From NCBI RefSeq assembly GCF_003481825.1, contig NZ_QULW01000012.1, positions 1 through 64,000 on the forward strand: a stretch of 64,000 nt of DNA, in the 5' to 3' direction. The notes under the pieces are model-generated. The model had not been told where the DNA came from, did not search any database, and was given only the letters and a program-made list of their open reading frames with translations. Each line of letters opens with the position of its first letter. The stretch's first letter is position 1. This document shows, piece after piece, positions 60,070 to 64,000 of the stretch. The position numbers were made by a program, and so were the translations under genes. This stretch comes from Clostridium sp. OM02-18AC. Its GTDB lineage: Bacteria > Bacillota > Clostridia > Lachnospirales > Lachnospiraceae.

Positions 60070-61134
60070 ATGAAGAAAAAAATTTTTGCAGCAGTTGTAG
60101 CTGGAACCATGGCAATGAGCCTTGCAGCATGCGGCGGAAGCAAACCGGCAGAGACCACTGCAGCTCCGGCAGCTGAGGAGAAGACCGAGGCAGCAGCAGA
60201 GAGCAAAGCTGAGGGCGAGAGCACCGAGGCAGCAGCAGAGAGCGATTCTACCTGGGAGCCGAACGGAACTGTATCTATCGTAGTTCCGGCAGGTGCAGGC
60301 GGAGATACCGACCTTACTGCTCGTATTTTTGCTCAGTACGCAAAAGAGAAGACCGGCGTTGACTTCATCGTTGTAAACGCAAGTGGTGCTTCAGGTTCTG
60401 TAGCTGCTAACCAGGTTATGAACTCTGCAGCAGATGGTCAGACTGTATTATACGGACACTGCCTGCTGAGCGTTGCTAACATCGCTGGTATTACCGACTA
60501 CAATTTCGAGGCATTCAAGCTGGGACCGAACTTCGCTAAGAACCCGGCACAGCAGTTCTATGTAAATGCTGATAAATACAAAGATCTGGACGAGTTCATC
60601 GCAGCAGCAAAAGCTAACCCGGGTCAGTTAAAGGCTTGTACCGAGGTTGGTGCTTACACCTACTACGAGCTGCTTGCATTTGAGAAAGCAGCAGACATCG
60701 ACCTTGACCTTGTAGATGCAGGTTCTGCTTCCGATAAGATCGCAGCTATGCTGTCTGGTCAGGTTGACTTAATGCCGGGTACTTGGATGTTGAATAAAGA
60801 CTATGTAACTGCTGGTCAGTTTGTATGCTTAGGCGCTCCGACCGATCAGAAATACGATATGCTTGAGAATGCAGGCGTTAAGACCTTCGCTGATCAGGGT
60901 ATTGACCTGGCATTCCCGGATACTGACTACTCTTTCTACTTCCCGAAGGAGACTCCGGACGAAGTAATCACCTACTTTGATGATCTGTGCAAAGACCTTC
61001 TGGACGATGAGACTGTAAGCAAGGCTCTGACCGATATGGATGTTATCCCGTACTACTTAAATCATGAGGATGCATTCCAGAACGATACCGAGACCTACAA
61101 CGCAATCAAGGCTATCGCAGATACTTTAAAGTAA
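60070..61134 (+). CDS. tctC: Tripartite transporter substrate-binding lipoprotein (TctC)
   Basis: 354 residues. The signal peptide ends in the lipobox SLAACGG, so it is a lipoprotein on the outer face of the membrane. An Ala/Glu-rich linker with a duplicated ESTEAAAES-like unit precedes the binding domain: VSIVVPAGAGGDTDLTARIF is the TTT family signature, followed by NASGASGSVAANQVM. AGAAGGAG precedes ATG 60070. Together with TctA and TctB it forms a complete transporter. The context suggests aldarate uptake. Confidence 0.93.
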   Translation: MKKKIFAAVVAGTMAMSLAACGGSKPAETTAAPAAEEKTEAAAESKAEGESTEAAAESDSTWEPNGTVSIVVPAGAGGDTDLTARIFAQYAKEKTGVDFIVVNASGASGSVAANQVMNSAADGQTVLYGHCLLSVANIAGITDYNFEAFKLGPNFAKNPAQQFYVNADKYKDLDEFIAAAKANPGQLKACTEVGAYTYYELLAFEKAADIDLDLVDAGSASDKIAAMLSGQVDLMPGTWMLNKDYVTAGQFVCLGAPTDQKYDMLENAGVKTFADQGIDLAFPDTDYSFYFPKETPDEVITYFDDLCKDLLDDETVSKALTDMDVIPYYLNHEDAFQNDTETYNAIKAIADTLK

Positions 61135-61196
61135 TTGATTTCAAGTAAAATTTAATACAAAATCAGGCATTCAGGCTGGAGATGGAGGAAACGAAA

Positions 61197-62492
61197 ATGG
61201 AGAGTGTTGTTTCAAATCTGATGAAGGATGTTAAATTACCGCGTATGTTCCGTGTGAAACAGAATTTTTCTACACACAGGGTAGAACCGGAGACGATTCC
61301 AAACAAGATTGAGACGATGCTTTCTGAGGAAAAGTTTGCCTCTCAGATTCAGCCTGGAATGCGTATTGCGATTACTGTCGGCAGCCGCCAGATCGCGAAT
61401 GTCGTGGTGATCACAAAAGCAATCGTTGATTTTGTAAAAAGCAAAGGTGCCGAGCCGTTTATCGTGGCTGCAATGGGCAGCCACGGCGGCGCCACCAGTG
61501 AAGGTCAGAGAGAAGTTCTTCGTCAGTTCGGTGTGACCGAGGAAACCATGGGCTGTCCGATCAAGACCAGCATGGAAGTGGTAAAGATTGGTGTCAACGA
61601 AGAGGGGATGGACGTTCTCATTGGCCGTGATTCCGCAGAAGCAGACGGAATTATCATCAATTGCAGGATAAAACCTCATACGTGTTTTCGAGGACCTTAT
61701 GAGAGCGGTATCATGAAGATGATGACCATAGGTCTTGGAAAACAGGCAGGAGCATCGGTCTGCCATGCAGCCGGCTTCAAATATATGGCAAAATATGTGC
61801 CAATGTTTGGCCGCGCAATCTTAAAACATGCAAATATCTTATTTGCAGTTGCAGTTCTGGAAAACGCTTACGATGAAACCGAGCGGATCGTTGCCTTAAA
61901 CCACGACGAGATCGAGGAAGAAGAGCCGAAGCTGCAGGAAATTTCCAAATCCCTGCTGCCGAGGATCTGCGTGCCGGAGTGTGACGTCCTGGTATGCGAC
62001 GTGATCGGCAAAAACTTCAGCGGCAGCGGCATGGATCCGAACATCACCGGAACCTTTGTTACCCCGTATGCTTCCGGTGGCTTAAAGTCCCAGCGCGTTG
62101 CAGTTCTGGATCTGAGCAAAGAGAGCCATCATTCCGGAGTCGGCATTGGAATGGCGCATGCCACAACCCGCCGCTTCTTCGACAAGATGGATTTTGAACT
62201 GACGTATCCGAATCTGATCACTTCCACCGTGATCGAGAATGCGCGTATTCCGCTTGTTATGAAAAACGATAAGGAAGCCATTCAGGTCTGTGTGCGTACC
62301 TGCACCGATGTCGACCACGACAAGATCCGCATTGTCCGGATCGCGAACAGCCTGAAGGTAGAGCACATTCTCTTATCGGAGGCATACTACGACGAAGTGA
62401 AGAACAATCCAGATTTCACCATCGAGAGTGAGCCGCAGGAAATGGATTTTGACGAAGATGGAAATTTAAGAGATCTGGGACAGATTTTTTAG
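61197..62492 (+). CDS. LarA-like nickel-pincer (DUF2088) homologue 2
   Basis: About 431 residues. All key sites seen in larA1 are kept: AMGSHGGATSEGQ, CRIKPHTCFRG and TIGLGKQAGASVCHAAG. ATG 61197 is preferred over 61182 because GGAGG lies at 61184-61188. It is the last gene of the gudD2-tctBAC operon, which links a hydroxyacid epimerase directly to an aldarate dehydratase and its transporter. Confidence 0.8.
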   Translation: MESVVSNLMKDVKLPRMFRVKQNFSTHRVEPETIPNKIETMLSEEKFASQIQPGMRIAITVGSRQIANVVVITKAIVDFVKSKGAEPFIVAAMGSHGGATSEGQREVLRQFGVTEETMGCPIKTSMEVVKIGVNEEGMDVLIGRDSAEADGIIINCRIKPHTCFRGPYESGIMKMMTIGLGKQAGASVCHAAGFKYMAKYVPMFGRAILKHANILFAVAVLENAYDETERIVALNHDEIEEEEPKLQEISKSLLPRICVPECDVLVCDVIGKNFSGSGMDPNITGTFVTPYASGGLKSQRVAVLDLSKESHHSGVGIGMAHATTRRFFDKMDFELTYPNLITSTVIENARIPLVMKNDKEAIQVCVRTCTDVDHDKIRIVRIANSLKVEHILLSEAYYDEVKNNPDFTIESEPQEMDFDEDGNLRDLGQIF

Positions 62493-62501
62493 GTGATCAT
62501 A

Positions 62502-62548
62502 AGGCATAAGAAAAAGAGCTGCTGCTGCAGCTCTTTTTCTTATGCCTG
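62502..62548. terminator. Bidirectional terminator after larA2
   Basis: AGGCATAAGAAAAAGAGC pairs perfectly with GCTCTTTTTCTTATGCCT. It lies between the convergent larA2 and LysR G genes and overlaps the LysR stop codon. Confidence 0.92.
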
Positions 62549-63439
62549 AATGGCATCTTTTAAATATCTGAGAAATTCCTGGCATACCGTATCTTGGTAT
62601 CCGGTGTTCCCCTGTGTTACAGCGGTCTGATAACGGTACAGCTTTGGCATCAGAGAAATGTACTGCACAGGAAGAATGAGATCCATTCGAGATTCTGGGG
62701 TAAAGGTGAGACCAAGCCCTTCAGCTGTCATCTGAAGGGCATCAGCCATATCCCGGATTTCGCATACAATGTCCGGGATAACTTCTATGGAAAGAAGAAA
62801 TTCATCCACAGATGTTCTCAATGCAGTTCCGTGATCGGCCAGGACAAACGGAAGAACTTTGCTTTGCAGAAAGGCACAGACGTTTTTTGAGTTTATCTCC
62901 TGGCCTATAGCTGTTTCCTGTAGTATGCAGTCTGGAACGGCCAGAAGAATCTCTTCTCGATATAGAATCTCTGAATTCGGATATTGTCCTGGATGCTGTG
63001 TTGTGATGATAGATATATCCAGCTGTTTGTCCCATACCTTTTTTAACAGATTGATCGGACTTTCGTCTATGATATGGAGAGAAAAATAAGGGATGTTCTG
63101 ATGTTTCATATCTACAATCACGCGGGTGATCATGGAAGCAGCCCAATGGGAGGAAACACCGATTTCCAAGTGCCGCTGGCCGGAGTTTATCTGTATTTTT
63201 TGATAAAGCCTGTGCTTTAATTCTAACACCTGTTTTGCGGTATAGATATAATCTAGTCCGGCCTGGGTTGGTAGCATTTCTGAATGTTCACGCTGAAATA
63301 ATGGCTGTCCAATCTCCTGCTCCAGTTTTGCCAGTGCCTGGCTAAGGGTCGGCTGTGAAATATAGAGTGTCTGGGCAGCCCTGGTCATATTTTTTTCCCT
63401 GGCAATTGCGAGAATATACTCAATCTGTTTGGTGTCCAA
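62540..63439 (-). CDS. LysR-family regulator G, divergent from larA3
   Basis: 299 residues with a TTG start (TTG GAC ACC) and GAAGGAG upstream. HTH MTRAAQTLYISQPTLSQAL lies at 18-36. The effector domain is shorter of motif (LEIGVSSHWAASMITRVIV). It is divergent from larA3 at 63608, its probable target. Confidence 0.9.
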   Translation of the reverse strand: MDTKQIEYILAIAREKNMTRAAQTLYISQPTLSQALAKLEQEIGQPLFQREHSEMLPTQAGLDYIYTAKQVLELKHRLYQKIQINSGQRHLEIGVSSHWAASMITRVIVDMKHQNIPYFSLHIIDESPINLLKKVWDKQLDISIITTQHPGQYPNSEILYREEILLAVPDCILQETAIGQEINSKNVCAFLQSKVLPFVLADHGTALRTSVDEFLLSIEVIPDIVCEIRDMADALQMTAEGLGLTFTPESRMDLILPVQYISLMPKLYRYQTAVTQGNTGYQDTVCQEFLRYLKDAIQA

Positions 63440-63464
63440 AAAAATCTCCTTCTTTGGTGTTAAT

Positions 63465-63521
63465 AGGAAAAAGTAATCAATTCCATCAAATTTGGCAATT
63501 AGACTTTTTCCTGTGTATCTT
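63465..63521 (+). promoter_or_regulatory. larA3 promoter with inverted repeat
   Basis: AGGAAAAAGT (63465-63474) and ACTTTTTCCT (63503-63512) form a 10-bp perfect inverted repeat. Inside and after it are TTGGCA (63492-63497), 18 bp and TATCTT (63516-63521). This box differs from the TTA-N7-TAA boxes of the other promoters. Confidence 0.5.
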
Positions 63522-63607
63522 ATATACTTCTTTTAAAAGTATAGATGAGAATCTTTATAAATTCAAGTATCTTTCACATTTCATCTGGAATCAGCAGGAG
63601 GGTTATT

Positions 63608-64000
63608 ATGAGTAAATTAGCAGATTTAGTTGCAGATGTTCGTCTTCCGGAAATGATTGAAATGAAACAGAGTTACCCACGGCCGGTATTAAAGGATATT
63701 GCTGGAGAAGTTCATAAACAGCTGGACATCTCCGGAGTAGGCGCGCAGATCAGGCCAGGAGACAGTATTGCTTTGACGGGAGGAAGCCGTGGCATTGCCA
63801 ATATTGCTTTAATTCTAAAAGAGGCAGCTGCTTATGTAAAGGCAAAAGGCGGTAACCCATTTATCATACCGGCCATGGGAAGCCATGGTGGAGCTGTAGC
63901 AGAGGGGCAGACGGAAATCCTGGCTTCTCTTGGCATTACAGAAAGCTACTGTGGATGTCCGATATGTTCCAGTATGGAGACAGATCTGATTGGTGTTACG
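63608..64000 (+). CDS. LarA-like nickel-pincer (DUF2088) homologue 3, cut by window end
   Basis: The first 131 codons are in the window. The start MSKLADLVADVRLPEMIEMK parallels larA1 and larA2, and AMGSHGGAVAEGQ carries the first catalytic His. The Lys and second His lie beyond the end. AGGAGGG precedes ATG 63608. It is the third paralogue in 10 kb and has its own divergent LysR. Confidence 0.8.
   Translation, partial: MSKLADLVADVRLPEMIEMKQSYPRPVLKDIAGEVHKQLDISGVGAQIRPGDSIALTGGSRGIANIALILKEAAAYVKAKGGNPFIIPAMGSHGGAVAEGQTEILASLGITESYCGCPICSSMETDLIGVT

Overview
The window reads as chromosome of an anaerobic gut-type Firmicute, most probably a Lachnospiraceae (Clostridia) member. This rests on the clostridial pyruvate formate-lyase pair (pflB/pflA), AGGAGG-type ribosome binding sites, many LysR/GntP/tripartite-tricarboxylate-transporter genes, a lipoprotein typical of that family, and frequent strong stem-loop terminators. 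No rRNA, tRNA or CRISPR array was seen.

Region 1 (1-6.9 kb) is a decayed accessory island. It holds an IS66 transposase fossil, a cytoplasmic protein plus small membrane protein pair that resembles a RexA/RexB-type abortive-infection pair (inference), a membrane protein of unknown function, a headless dUTPase/dCTP-deaminase fragment, a recombinase-like gene split across a perfect -1 slippery heptamer, and a gene interrupted by an in-frame amber codon.

Region 2 (6.9-13.4 kb) is a signalling cluster: an HTH regulator divergent from a Ser/Thr kinase with C-terminal membrane segments, a DUF6414-like protein, a LytTR response regulator without a kinase, an orphan ThsB-like TIR protein, and two Nudix hydrolases carrying unusual tandem-repeat peptide tracts.

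Region 3 (13.3-27.2 kb) is mostly housekeeping: a VanZ-like protein, MATE efflux, malQ, a small alarmone hydrolase, membrane proteins, a P-type Ca2+ ATPase, and pflB-pflA with a long leader containing a perfect palindrome.

Region 4 (27.2-34.8 kb) holds two LysR regulators divergent from an SLC13-type transporter with two tandem HSL-type esterases, then divergent nagB and nagA.

Region 5 (35-43.6 kb) is an acid-sugar (tetronate-type) locus. A PrpR-type sigma-54 activator lies between otnK-otnC and a GntP permease - zinc dehydrogenase - SAF-domain oxidoreductase set. Both sides carry near-identical sigma-54 -24/-12 promoters.

Region 6 (43.6 kb to the end) is the most striking part. It is a large aldarate/hydroxyacid catabolic cluster with two glucarate-dehydratase-like enzymes, a GntP permease, a complete TctCBA-type transporter, a GlpA/GlpB-like/DUF1667 flavoprotein set, three LarA-like (nickel-pincer racemase family) proteins and five LysR regulators. 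Four promoters share a TTA-N7-TAA box placed exactly 35 bp before the first base of the -35 element, and three share the 13-mer TTAATTTTACTTA. The genes therefore look like one regulon. I infer that LarA-type C2 epimerisation, flavin-dependent hydroxyacid oxidation and aldarate dehydration feed one pathway; the actual substrates are not determined by the sequence.
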